DNA from: Cognatazoarcus sp050303815 | Lineage (GTDB): Bacteria > Pseudomonadota > Gammaproteobacteria > Burkholderiales > Rhodocyclaceae | Reading direction: 5' to 3' | NCBI GenBank assembly: GCA_050303815.1 | Contig: JBNLCM010000106.1 | Coordinates: 6,180 to 70,179, forward strand | Length of the DNA: 64,000 nt | Part shown: positions 45,171 through 53,600 of the stretch, piece by piece | Position numbering within the stretch: position 1 is the first letter of the stretch | Layout: the number at the start of each line of letters is the position of its first letter | Made by a program: the position numbers and the translations under genes | Notes under the pieces: generated by a model | Seen by the model: the letters and a program-made list of their open reading frames with translations, nothing else | Databases searched by the model: none | What the model was told of the DNA's origin: nothing

Positions 45171-47968
45171 AACAGATCACTATCGGACGTCGTCCGCTTC
45201 GGACGCAGGCCCGTCGCACGCTGGTTGCCCTACTCGGCACGGTCCTGCTGTCGGCCTGCGGTGATTCGCCGGAGCAGATGGTGGCTTCGGCGCGCGCCTA
45301 TATCGATGCAGGAGACCGTCCTGCCGCCGTCATCCAGTTGAAGAACGCGCTCCAGAGCCAGCCGGACAACGCCGAGGCGAGATTCCTGCTCGGGCGGCTG
45401 AGCGCAGACACCGGGGACAACGCGACCGCCGCCAAGGAGTTTGCGCTGGCACGAAGCGCCGGCTATCCCGACGAGCAGGTCGTACCACCGCTGGCTCTCG
45501 CCATGCTGAAGGCCGGCGACACGGCGGCGCTGCTCGAAAAGTTCTCCGCCACCCGGCTCGAGGCGCCGGCGGCGAATGCCGAACTCCAGGCCGTGCGCGG
45601 CGACGCGCTGCTCCAGCAGGGTCAGTCGGACGAGGGCAAGGCTGCCTACGATGCCGCGTTGGCAATCGACGGCGAGAATCCGCGGGCGCGGCTGGGCCTG
45701 GCCCGGCTCGAAGCACGCGGCGGCAAGCTGGCCGAGGCCCGGCGCATGGCGGATGCGGTCGTGGCGGCGCATCCCGATTTGCCCGAGGGACGTGAGTTGA
45801 TTGCCGCCCTCGACATGGCGGAGGGGCGGACGCAGGACGCCATCGCCCAGTACCGGGCGCTCATCCAGGTCGATCCGCGGCAGCCGACCCACCACTTCCG
45901 CTTGATCTCCCTGCTGCTGAAGGAGGGGCAACTCGCCGATGCCCGGCAGGCCCTGGCGCAGATGAAGCAGGCGACGGGGGGACGTCAGGTCTATGCGCTC
46001 TACCTGCAAGCCTACATCGACTTCCTCGACGGCAAGTTCGAAGTGGCGGCGGCGAGCATCAACAAGGTCGTCGGCGCCGTCCCGGACTTCGCGGCCGCCC
46101 GTCTTCTGGCTGGCGCGGTCTACCTGAAGCGGGAGGACTACAATCAGGCGCTGCAGCAACTGGGTGTCGTCCTCAGCGTCGATCCGAAGAACGCGTTGGC
46201 GCGTCGGCTGGCAGCGACTGCCCACCTGATGGCCCGGGATCCCGAGAAGGCGCTCGATATGATCAGCCCGCTGCTGGCCAGTTCGCCGGACGACAACATG
46301 GTCCAGATGCTGGCCGGGCAGGCCAAGTTGGCACTCGGAGACTTCAGCGGCGCCGCCGACGATTTCGAGCGGGCGGTCTCCCAGCGTCCCGAGGATCCGG
46401 CCGCACGCGTGCGGCTTGGCGTCAGCCGATTGGGTGCGGGGGCATCCGAAGAGGCCTTCGCGGACCTTGAGCAGGCATCCCGCCTCGATACCGACGGGGT
46501 CCAGGCCGATGTGGCGCTGGCCATGGCGCGCATGAAGCAAGGCAAGCACGCCGAGGCGCTGGCGGCGGCCGATCAGATTGTCGCCAAGCAGCCGAAGAAT
46601 CCTCTCGGGGCCAATCTGCGAGGGGGTGCCTTGCTTGCCGCAGGGCGTTCCGACGAGGCGAGGCTCGCCTTCGAGGCCGCGTTGACCCTGGCTCCGAACT
46701 ACCTGCCGGCGGCGATCAACCTCGCGCGGATGGATCTTGCCGCGGGCAAGCCGGACGAGGCCAATGCCCGGCTGGCGGAGACGGTAAAGCGGGATCCGAA
46801 GAATGCCAGCGCCCATCTTGCCCGGATCGATCTGCTGTCGAAAACGGGATCATCCGCCGATGCCGTCGAACAGGCCGTGCGTGCCGGGGTCGAAGCGGCG
46901 CCGGAGTCGTCTGGGCTCAAGATGGCGCTGGTTTCGATCCTCGCCAAGCGGGGCGGCGTGAAAGAGGCGCTTGAAGTGGCTCAGTCTGCGCAGGCGACCA
47001 ATCCCGACGATCCGAGGGTCGTCGGCATGTTGGCGGCGACCCAGCTTGCGGCTGGCAACGCCGAGCAGGCCGTGTCGACCTACGGCCGCCTCGTCGCCCT
47101 GCAACCCGGGCAGCCGCGTCCGTTGCTACTGTTGGCTGCGGCCCAGAAGCAGGCTGGCAGCGCCGGCAACGCGGAACAGACGTTAAGAAAGGCGGTCCGC
47201 CAGTTTCCTGACGCCCTGGAGCCCGCGAGCAGTCTCGTCGCGCACCTGATCGAGCAGCGGGACTATCGCAAGGCCGCCGATTTCAGCCGCGAATGGCAGG
47301 CGTCGCATCCCGACAACGCCATGGGCCATCTCCTGGTGGCGGACGTTGCCGTGCGCCAGTCCGACTGGAAGGCGGCGATCAACTCGCTCCGGAAGTCACT
47401 GGCAATGCGACCCGAGACGAAGACGGTTCTCGCCCTGCATGTTGCCCTGACGGCATCGGGTGATGAGAAGGGCGCGGCCAAGTTGATGTCCGACTGGATC
47501 GCCAAGTATCCGCGGGATCTCGTGGCCCGTGGCTATCTCGCGGAACGATACATGGTTGCGAAGGACTTTCCGGCAGCGTTCAAGGCGTACAAGGCCATGT
47601 CGGATTTTGCCCCCGACAATCCGTTGATCCTTAACAATCTGGCCTGGACCGCAAGCCAGATGAATGACCCGTCTGCGGTGGGCTTCGTGGAGAAGGCGCT
47701 CAAGCTTGCGCCCGAAAACCCCGCGATTCTCGATACGGCCGGGATGATCCAGTCCGGCAAGGGCAACCATCCGGAGGCGGTCCGCCTGCTAGAGAAGGCT
47801 GCGGCGGGGGCGCCGGGTTCGCTGCCCATCGGCCTCAATCTGGCCCGTGTCTATGCAGCCGCCGGCGACACGACGAAGGCAGACGGCGTATTGCAGCGCC
47901 TGCTCGCGGCGCATCCAGCGGATGCCCGGTTGCCGGCCGAGGTCGAGCGCATCCGCGCGGGCTTTTAG
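45167..47968 (+). CDS. prsT: PEP-CTERM system TPR-repeat lipoprotein PrsT
   Basis: A 933-residue protein with a lipoprotein signal (LLSACGDS, Cys31) and TPR-like helical repeats filling the rest (more than 20 helix pairs, for example DRPAAVIQLKNALQSQPDNAEARFLLG). It is predicted to be outer-membrane anchored, probably acting in exopolysaccharide assembly or export. The start overlaps the prsR stop by ATGA. PrsT is a regular partner of PrsK/PrsR; its exact job is not known. Confidence 0.92.
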   Translation: MKQITIGRRPLRTQARRTLVALLGTVLLSACGDSPEQMVASARAYIDAGDRPAAVIQLKNALQSQPDNAEARFLLGRLSADTGDNATAAKEFALARSAGYPDEQVVPPLALAMLKAGDTAALLEKFSATRLEAPAANAELQAVRGDALLQQGQSDEGKAAYDAALAIDGENPRARLGLARLEARGGKLAEARRMADAVVAAHPDLPEGRELIAALDMAEGRTQDAIAQYRALIQVDPRQPTHHFRLISLLLKEGQLADARQALAQMKQATGGRQVYALYLQAYIDFLDGKFEVAAASINKVVGAVPDFAAARLLAGAVYLKREDYNQALQQLGVVLSVDPKNALARRLAATAHLMARDPEKALDMISPLLASSPDDNMVQMLAGQAKLALGDFSGAADDFERAVSQRPEDPAARVRLGVSRLGAGASEEAFADLEQASRLDTDGVQADVALAMARMKQGKHAEALAAADQIVAKQPKNPLGANLRGGALLAAGRSDEARLAFEAALTLAPNYLPAAINLARMDLAAGKPDEANARLAETVKRDPKNASAHLARIDLLSKTGSSADAVEQAVRAGVEAAPESSGLKMALVSILAKRGGVKEALEVAQSAQATNPDDPRVVGMLAATQLAAGNAEQAVSTYGRLVALQPGQPRPLLLLAAAQKQAGSAGNAEQTLRKAVRQFPDALEPASSLVAHLIEQRDYRKAADFSREWQASHPDNAMGHLLVADVAVRQSDWKAAINSLRKSLAMRPETKTVLALHVALTASGDEKGAAKLMSDWIAKYPRDLVARGYLAERYMVAKDFPAAFKAYKAMSDFAPDNPLILNNLAWTASQMNDPSAVGFVEKALKLAPENPAILDTAGMIQSGKGNHPEAVRLLEKAAAGAPGSLPIGLNLARVYAAAGDTTKADGVLQRLLAAHPADARLPAEVERIRAGF

Positions 47969-48005
47969 TCGTGTTTTTTCTTAGTCAATTCATTCGAGGT
48001 GTCAT

Positions 48006-49286
48006 GTGACTACCGTTGCTGTCATCGGACTGGGCTACGTCGGGCTGCCGTTGGCCGTCGAGTTCGGAAAGAAGTTCAAGACGATCGGATTCGACCTGTC
48101 CGAGGCAAAGGTCAAGGCGTATCGGGATTGCATCGATCCCACCGGCGAGGTGTCGAGCGAGGATCTCCGGGCAGCTACGCAGCTGAGCTGCCATACGGAC
48201 CCGGCGGCGATCGCCGAGGCCGACTTCATCGTCGTGGCCGTGCCGACCCCGGTTGACGACGCCCATCAGCCGGATCTCACACCGCTCGTCAAGAGTTCGG
48301 AGACGGTCGGGCGCCATCTCAAGCCGGGGGCCGTCGTGGTCTTCGAGTCAACCGTCTATCCCGGTGCAACGGAGGAGGTCTGCATCCCGATCATCGAGCG
48401 TCACTCGGGCCTGCGCTGGAAAGAAGGCTTCTTTGTCGGGTATTCGCCCGAACGGATCAATCCGGGCGACAAGGAGCGGACCGTCACCAAGATCGTGAAG
48501 GTGGTCTCCGGCGACACGCCGGAAACCCTCGAGACGGTGCGCCGCATGTACGGCGCCGTCATCACGGCCGGTGTCTATCCCGCCAGTTCGATCAAGGTGG
48601 CCGAGGCTGCGAAGGTGATCGAGAACACCCAGCGTGACCTGAATATCGCCCTGATGAACGAGTTGTCCCTGATCTTCCACAAGATCGGGATCGATACACT
48701 TGAGGTCCTGGAAGCGGCAGGCACCAAGTGGAACTTCCTGCCCTTCCGGCCGGGTCTTGTGGGCGGGCACTGCATTGGCGTCGATCCCTACTACCTGACT
48801 TACAAGGCCGACATGCTGGGTTATCACCCGCAGGTCATTCTGGCGGGCCGTCGCATCAACGACGGCATGGGCAAGCATGTGGCGGAGCAGACCATCAAGT
48901 CGATGATCCAGGCGGGTTGCGGCATCAAGGGTTCGAAGGTGGCCGTGCTGGGCCTGACGTTCAAGGAGAACTGCCCCGACCTGAGGAACAGCAAGGTGAT
49001 CGACGTGATCCGCGAGCTGGAGAGCTTCGGATGCGAGGTCCTCGTGCATGATCCGGTCGCTGAAGCGGACGAGGCCGTGCATGAATATGGCGTGTCCCTG
49101 ACCGACTGGGCCGCCCTGCCGGCGTGCGATGCCATCGTTGCCGCCGTGGCGCACAAGGCATATCTCGACATGGGCGTCGATGCGCTGTTGTCGCGCCTGC
49201 GCGAGGGAGGCGTCTTCACCGACGTGAAGTCGGCCTTCGATCGCAAGGCGCTCGAAGAGAAGGGTGTGCAGGTGTGGCGCCTGTGA
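48006..49286 (+). CDS. tviB: UDP-N-acetylglucosamine/galactosamine 6-dehydrogenase (TviB/WbpA type)
   Basis: A 426-residue UDP-sugar dehydrogenase. The NAD site is VIGLGYVGLPLAVEFG, and the family segment PTPVDDAHQPDL, the lysine in NTQRDLNIALMNEL and catalytic Cys256 in GGHCIGVDPYYLTYKA follow. The YLTYKA ending and VIENTQRD favour the VI-polysaccharide TviB/WbpA group over UDP-glucose dehydrogenase. It makes a uronic acid for the polymer. The GTG start is 37 bp after prsT. Confidence 0.92.
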   Translation: MTTVAVIGLGYVGLPLAVEFGKKFKTIGFDLSEAKVKAYRDCIDPTGEVSSEDLRAATQLSCHTDPAAIAEADFIVVAVPTPVDDAHQPDLTPLVKSSETVGRHLKPGAVVVFESTVYPGATEEVCIPIIERHSGLRWKEGFFVGYSPERINPGDKERTVTKIVKVVSGDTPETLETVRRMYGAVITAGVYPASSIKVAEAAKVIENTQRDLNIALMNELSLIFHKIGIDTLEVLEAAGTKWNFLPFRPGLVGGHCIGVDPYYLTYKADMLGYHPQVILAGRRINDGMGKHVAEQTIKSMIQAGCGIKGSKVAVLGLTFKENCPDLRNSKVIDVIRELESFGCEVLVHDPVAEADEAVHEYGVSLTDWAALPACDAIVAAVAHKAYLDMGVDALLSRLREGGVFTDVKSAFDRKALEEKGVQVWRL

Positions 49287-49302
49287 CACCCGGACCGGGC
49301 CG

Positions 49303-50067
49303 GTGACGCGGCGGCAGGCGTTATGGGGAGGGCTGGCGCTGCTTGCGGCGCTCTCGCTGCCGGCGCGCGCGGAAGGCCGGCTGGCCGACACCATTGCGCG
49401 CGTCAAGCCTTCGGTCGTCGCGGTGGGAACCTACCAGCGCACCCGAAGCCCGGCCTTCAAGTTCCTGGCCACCGGATTCGTGGTGAGGGACGGCAATACC
49501 GCGGTCACCAATTCGCATGCGGTGCCGGTCATGCTCGATGCCGAACAGTTCGAGCGCCTGGTGGTTGCCCTGCCGGCTGGCGATGGCAAGGGGCAGATTC
49601 GCGTTGCGGAGCGGGTTGCGCAGGACAACGCCCACGATCTGGCCGTGCTGCGGTTCGAAGGGGCGCCGTTGCCGCCCCTCGAACTGGCCGGTGACGAAGC
49701 GCTGCCGGAAGGCAGTGAGGTCGCCTTTACCGGCTTTCCGATCGGCAGCGCGCTCGGTCTCGCCCCGGTCACCCACCGCGGTATCGTGTCGGCCTGGACT
49801 CCGATCAGCATCCCGCAGGGCAACGCGCAGCGGCTCGATCCAAGAATGGTGCGCAGTCTCTCCGAGCCGTTTCGTGTCTATCAACTCGACGCGACGGCCT
49901 ATCCCGGAAACAGCGGTAGCCCGCTCTACGATGCGGAGCGCGGCGTAGTGGTCGGCATCATCAACATGGTCTTCGTGAAGAGTACCAAGGAGAACGTACT
50001 CTCCGATCCGTCCGGCATCACCTATGCCATTCCCGTGCGCTATCTGCGCAGCCTCCTCGCGCCCTGA
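49303..50067 (+). CDS. Secreted trypsin-like serine protease
   Basis: A 254-residue protein with a signal peptide ending near ARAEG (about residue 25). The catalytic triad is His72 (TNSHAV), Asp112 (AHDLAVL) and Ser204 (PGNSGSPL), as in HtrA-type S1C peptidases, but there is no PDZ domain. GTG 49303 gives the signal peptide; the longer upstream frame adds a cysteine-rich stretch without support. It follows the dehydrogenase by 16 bp and probably belongs to the polysaccharide/PEP-CTERM unit. Its substrate is unknown. Confidence 0.88.
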   Translation: MTRRQALWGGLALLAALSLPARAEGRLADTIARVKPSVVAVGTYQRTRSPAFKFLATGFVVRDGNTAVTNSHAVPVMLDAEQFERLVVALPAGDGKGQIRVAERVAQDNAHDLAVLRFEGAPLPPLELAGDEALPEGSEVAFTGFPIGSALGLAPVTHRGIVSAWTPISIPQGNAQRLDPRMVRSLSEPFRVYQLDATAYPGNSGSPLYDAERGVVVGIINMVFVKSTKENVLSDPSGITYAIPVRYLRSLLAP

Positions 50068-50442
50068 GGGCAAAAAAATGCCGCGCTCGCGGCGCGGCAA
50101 TGAGGAGCTTCGTGAAGAATGAACGGGTGGTGCGCACCACCCTGGCTGCATGGAGAGGGGACCCCTTTCCGATGCCGGGAATCTCCTCTCCGCTGCTCCG
50201 TTCGGCGGCTGTGGATGCGCCGCCCCGGCTTGCCCCGATCAGGCCCCGCGACCGACAAGGCCATGAGCAAACCCACAGTCTTAATGTTTAGCAGATGTTG
50301 GCGGATTTCGCTCGCTCCGTACCCGGTCGACGCAGCATGCCTGTGACACAATAAGCGCCCGGCCCGGGTGTGGCGCGTCAGCGCCCCGGGCCACGCATAT
50401 CCGGACAGAAAGGCACAACATCCCACCGGCGGGGGGGCAGAC
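50068..50442. other. Structured 375-bp intergenic region, candidate minus-strand RNA
   Basis: No convincing protein gene is present. The region holds a terminator oriented to the minus strand, a perfect 18-bp palindrome (GGGTGGTGCGCACCACCC, 50125-50142) and a 10-bp imperfect hairpin with arms near 50151-50160 and 50182-50191. Together these suggest a transcript of about 200 bases on the minus strand. No strong promoter was found. It shows no resemblance to 4.5S RNA, RNase P RNA, tmRNA or 6S RNA that could be recognised by eye. Confidence 0.35.
50072..50099 (-). terminator. Minus-strand rho-independent terminator
   Basis: Read on the minus strand, arms TGCCGCG and CGCGGCA (50093-50099 and 50079-50085) flank a 7-base loop, followed by seven T (50072-50078). 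On the plus strand no T run follows, so it serves leftward transcription. No minus-strand gene precedes it. Confidence 0.65.
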
Positions 50443-51318
50443 ATGCGCTTCGACAATCAGGAGCAGAGTCGCAATATCGAGGATCGGCGGGGCAGCCGCA
50501 TGGGCGGCCGTTCCGGACGTGGCCGGCGGGCGGGCGGTATTGGCATCGGCACCATCGTCATCGCGCTGATCGCCATGTACTTCGGCGTCGATCCTTCGAT
50601 TGTGCTCAACAATGCCGGTATGGCACCCCCGCCGGCCGGCCAGTCGGCCCCCGCGGGACCCCGGCCCGCAGGAGAGGATGCGCTCGCGCGGTTCGTCTCG
50701 ATGGTGCTCGCCGACACGGAGAAGACCTGGCATGCCCTCTTTCAGGCAGGTGGGCGCCGTTACGTGGAGCCGAAGCTGGTGCTGTTCACCGGGGCGACCC
50801 AGACGGCTTGCGGCGTCGGCCAGGATGCCATGGGGCCGTTCTATTGCCCGCGCGACCAGAAGGTCTACATCGACCTGGGCTTCTATGACGACCTCCGCGA
50901 GCGCTATCGCGCGCCAGGAGACTTCGCCCAGGCCTACGTCATCGCGCATGAGATCGGCCACCATGTCCAGAATCTGCTGGGCATCTCCACCAAGGTTCAG
51001 GCGTTGCGGCAGCGGGTCTCCGAGCGTGAGGGGAACCAGTTGTCGGTTCGCCTGGAGTTGCAGGCGGACTGTCTCGCGGGAATCTGGGCGCATCATGCCG
51101 ACCGTGCCAGGAACGTCCTGGAGACTGGAGATGTGGAGGAGGCGCTGGCCGCAGCGACGGCGATCGGCGACGATCGGCTGCAGAAGCAGGCGCGCGGCTT
51201 CGCCGTGCCCGACAGCTTTACGCACGGGAGTTCGGCGCAGCGCGTCCACTGGTTCCGGACAGGCCTGGCGTCGGGCGATTTCGGTGCCTGTGACACGTTT
51301 TCAGCGGAGGCGCGCTAA
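50443..51318 (+). CDS. YpfJ-type putative neutral zinc metallopeptidase
   Basis: A 291-residue protein. A basic N-terminus (EQSRNIEDRRGSRMGGR) and one membrane helix (about 37-55) precede an extracytoplasmic domain with the zinc motif HEIGHH (His169, Glu170, His173) and the third-ligand segment ELQADCLAGIWAHHA. Family-typical CGVGQDAMGPFYCPRDQKVYIDL is split by no insertions. ATG 50443 begins MRFDNQEQSRNIEDRRG, the expected start; the frame extends 25 codons upstream without support. The physiological substrate is unknown. Confidence 0.94.
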   Translation: MRFDNQEQSRNIEDRRGSRMGGRSGRGRRAGGIGIGTIVIALIAMYFGVDPSIVLNNAGMAPPPAGQSAPAGPRPAGEDALARFVSMVLADTEKTWHALFQAGGRRYVEPKLVLFTGATQTACGVGQDAMGPFYCPRDQKVYIDLGFYDDLRERYRAPGDFAQAYVIAHEIGHHVQNLLGISTKVQALRQRVSEREGNQLSVRLELQADCLAGIWAHHADRARNVLETGDVEEALAAATAIGDDRLQKQARGFAVPDSFTHGSSAQRVHWFRTGLASGDFGACDTFSAEAR

Positions 51319-51339
51319 CCGTCGGGTTGGCTTCACGGG

Positions 51340-51963
51340 ATGATCAGAGCGCGGATCCTGCTTGGCGTCGTGGCGATTCTCGGCTTGGCCGCCTGGCCCC
51401 ATTTCGTTTCGACGGGCACCGTACGCTTGCTGCTGCTCGAAGACGGGCTGATCGAGAACCTTGCCGTGGTGCTCTGGGTCGGAGCGGCCCTGGTGGCGCT
51501 CTTGCGGCGGTTTCCGCCCAGTCGCTTGATGCTTGCCTACGCGGTGGTCTTCCTTGTGCTGGCACTCCGTGAGTCGGACGCACTGTCGGGGCTGCCGGGA
51601 GGCGGTAAACAGGCGCTGCGCTCGGCCTTCTACCTTGGCGAGACTGGCGCGCCGCTGGCATGGCGGGTCGCGCTCGGCCTGTCGTTGTGCGCGACGGTCT
51701 GGGCCTTGGCGGAGGCTGCCTACGGCACGCTGCGCAGCCTTCGCGGACGTGGCGAGCTTGACCGGAGAACCTTGCGACGCCTGATCGTGGGCGGGACCGT
51801 TCTGGTCGTCAGCCAGCTCTTCGAGTCGGCGCAGGACTGGGTGGGGGGCTGGGGCAGTCTGGCCCAGCCCTTGGCCCGCAGTTTCTGGTCGCTGGAGGAG
51901 TCGCTCGAGGCGGTCGCGCCCGCGATCATGGCCTTCGCCCTCTTCCGGCCACCGCTCCGCTGA
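51340..51963 (+). CDS. Predicted integral membrane protein of unknown function
   Basis: A 207-residue protein with about six hydrophobic segments. Visible features are an acidic pair in LLLEDGLIENLAVVLW, an ESDAL motif after the third helix, and a late FESAQDWVGGWGSL loop followed by EESLEAVAP. Membrane glutamates and aspartates at helix ends are unusual and may mark a metal or proton site. It is not recognised as a named family. It follows the YpfJ-type gene by 21 bp and could be co-transcribed with it. Confidence 0.6.
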   Translation: MIRARILLGVVAILGLAAWPHFVSTGTVRLLLLEDGLIENLAVVLWVGAALVALLRRFPPSRLMLAYAVVFLVLALRESDALSGLPGGGKQALRSAFYLGETGAPLAWRVALGLSLCATVWALAEAAYGTLRSLRGRGELDRRTLRRLIVGGTVLVVSQLFESAQDWVGGWGSLAQPLARSFWSLEESLEAVAPAIMAFALFRPPLR

Positions 51964-51996
51964 TTACCGGACTCGGGTCCTATCGCGCAGGCCGGC

Positions 51997-52569
51997 TCAC
52001 TGGGCGGGATAGGCCTCGATCGGCATCGAGACGCGGATGTCGTCCGGAACGAAAGGCAGGTACTTGGTCATACCGAACTCGGAACGCTTGACCGTCAGGC
52101 TGACATCGGCGCCGCACTTCTGACGCTTGGTGCTCACTTCCAGGCCGCAATGAAAGCGCTCGACCGCGATGGGAACCTCGCGCAACTGTCCGAGGAGCGC
52201 GAGCCGGCCATGGATTCGCACCGGAACGCCGGCCTCGAAGTCGATCGATTCCGAGCGATAGATGAGCGTCGGGAACTCGGCCACATGGAAAAAGTCCGGC
52301 CCGCGCATGTGCTCGTCCCAATCATCCGCACCCATGTCGATCGATGCCGCCTCGATCGTGATGTCCACGGCGCCCGTGCCGGCTTCCCGGTCGAGCTCGA
52401 TTCGACCGCGGACATCGTTGAACCGGCCAAACTGGGTCGAGAATCCCAGGTGGCTGACCGCGAAAACCGGGCGCGAGTGGCGGCCGTCGATGACATAGCT
52501 TTCGGCGAGCGCCGGGCTGGCGGCCAACACGAGGCCGGCGGACAGGAGGGCTGCGACGAGCGTGGGCAT
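51997..52569 (-). CDS. YceI-family periplasmic lipid-binding protein
   Basis: A 190-residue protein with a signal peptide (LVAALLSAGLVLAASPALA) and a YceI lipocalin-like domain starting SYVIDGRHSRPVFAVSHLGF. Family segments include GRFNDVRGRIELD, FFHVAEFPTLIYRSESI and a C-terminal FGMTKYLPFVPDDIRVSMPIE. Members bind polyisoprenoids or other amphiphiles. ATG 52569 is the start giving the shortest normal signal peptide; ATG 52590 is an alternative. It is divergent from the tetR gene. Confidence 0.9.
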   Translation of the reverse strand: MPTLVAALLSAGLVLAASPALAESYVIDGRHSRPVFAVSHLGFSTQFGRFNDVRGRIELDREAGTGAVDITIEAASIDMGADDWDEHMRGPDFFHVAEFPTLIYRSESIDFEAGVPVRIHGRLALLGQLREVPIAVERFHCGLEVSTKRQKCGADVSLTVKRSEFGMTKYLPFVPDDIRVSMPIEAYPAQ

Positions 52570-52673
52570 GGGTGGGATCCTCGGGAGCATCGGCAACCGC
52601 ATCAGCATACCGCGATCACCGGTGCGGCGCGCGAACCTGCGTGCCGGATGCCCGAGCATCGACGGTAAGCTGC

Positions 52674-52701
52674 TTGACTTGAGGACCGAAAGGTCCATAA
52701 T
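52674..52701 (+). promoter_or_regulatory. tetR promoter with embedded operator
   Basis: TTGACT (52674-52679) and CATAAT (52696-52701) are 16 bp apart. The inverted repeat GGACC-GAAA-GGTCC (52683-52696) fills the spacer and touches the -10 box. A start about 7 bp downstream would coincide with the tetR ATG at 52708, so the mRNA may be leaderless. Repression by its own product is inferred from the matching repeat at 53313-53326. Confidence 0.75.
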
Positions 52702-52707
52702 GGATTC

Positions 52708-53295
52708 ATGAGCCTCGGACGCCCCCTCGAATTCGACCCTGCCTTGGCGCTTGAAGCCGCGCTGGATGTGTTCTGGCAGAAAGGCTTCGAAGCGACTTCG
52801 CTGCGCGATCTACTGGATGCAATGGGGCTGTCGAAGAGCAGCTTCTACCAAGCCTTTGGCAGCAAGCACGAGCTCTTCGAGCGCTGTCTGGTGCGCTTTC
52901 GGAACCGCCAGGTGGGTGCCATGTCGCGGCAGCTAGAGCGATCCGCCAGCGGCCGTGCTTTCATCCGCGAGGTCCTCGCCGCCCACGTCGACGAGGCCGC
53001 GTGTGGCCGGCCGTCGAAGGGCTGTCTCCTGATGAACACGGCGACGGAGTTCGCCGGCCGGGACCCGGGTGTCGGTGCGCTTGTCACCGAGGGCACGGCG
53101 GCACTGCGCGAGGTCCTGAGCGAGGCAATCCGGCGGGCACAGGCCGCCGGAGACATTGCGCCGGAGGCCGAAGTCTCGGCCCTGGCAAACTATCTGCTGA
53201 CGACCATTGCCGGTCTCAAGGCCATGGTCAAAGCGGGGACGCCACCCGATGTGGTGGCACAAGTTGTCGATGTCGCCCTCAAGGCGCTCGACTGA
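52708..53295 (+). CDS. TetR/AcrR-family transcriptional regulator
   Basis: A 195-residue repressor. The N-terminal helix-turn-helix (about 10-58: ALEAALDVFWQKGFEATSLRDLLDAMGLSKSSFYQAFGSKHELF) is typical of TetR. The C-terminal ligand domain has the segment GCLLMNTATEFAGRDPGV seen in the AcrR/NemR-like branch. It is preceded by a promoter with an operator and followed by a second copy of the operator in front of the tautomerase gene. It probably controls both transcripts; an electrophile or quinone ligand is possible but unproven. Confidence 0.92.
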   Translation: MSLGRPLEFDPALALEAALDVFWQKGFEATSLRDLLDAMGLSKSSFYQAFGSKHELFERCLVRFRNRQVGAMSRQLERSASGRAFIREVLAAHVDEAACGRPSKGCLLMNTATEFAGRDPGVGALVTEGTAALREVLSEAIRRAQAAGDIAPEAEVSALANYLLTTIAGLKAMVKAGTPPDVVAQVVDVALKALD

Positions 53296-53301
53296 TTTTT
53301 T

Positions 53302-53330
53302 TTGACTTTAATGGACCGATCGGTCCGTAT
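53302..53330 (+). promoter_or_regulatory. Second TetR operator and promoter for the tautomerase gene
   Basis: TTGACT (53302-53307) is followed by the perfect 14-bp palindrome GGACCGATCGGTCC (53313-53326), sharing both half-sites with the operator in front of tetR. A weak -10 (CCGTAT) lies at 53325-53330 with 17-bp spacing. The 62-bp gap between tetR and the tautomerase gene holds only this element. Confidence 0.7.
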
Positions 53331-53356
53331 GTGGGTCATAGCAATGGAGAAACAAC

Positions 53357-53578
53357 ATGCCACTGGTTCAGATCAAGGGGATCGCGGGATACCTCGACGG
53401 AGAGCAGAAGCGGGAGCTGATTGCCCGGGTCACCGACGCCGTCGTGTCGGTCGAAGGGGAGGGCTTGCGCGACATCACCTGGGTCGTGGTCGAAGACGTG
53501 CCGAGCGGTGCGTGGGGGGTGGGGGGGCAGGCGGTCACGCTGGATCTCCTGCGCGACAAGGCGACTGCAACGTCATGA
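53357..53578 (+). CDS. 4-oxalocrotonate tautomerase-family protein
   Basis: A 73-residue member of the tautomerase superfamily. Pro2 becomes the catalytic N-terminal proline after Met removal. VQIKGIAGYLDGEQKRELIARVTDAV and ITWVVVEDVPSGAWGVGG match the family layout, including the WGVGG turn. It tautomerises a small keto-enol compound. It is expressed behind the second TetR operator and followed 22 bp later by the decarboxylase-family gene. Confidence 0.88.
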   Translation: MPLVQIKGIAGYLDGEQKRELIARVTDAVVSVEGEGLRDITWVVVEDVPSGAWGVGGQAVTLDLLRDKATATS

Positions 53579-53600
53579 CCCACGCACCGGGAGAGAGACG

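Noticed and set aside
50100..50291. Small plus-strand frame of 63 codons after the protease gene
   Set aside because: No ribosome-binding site, no family resemblance, and it lies in the palindrome-rich intergenic region.
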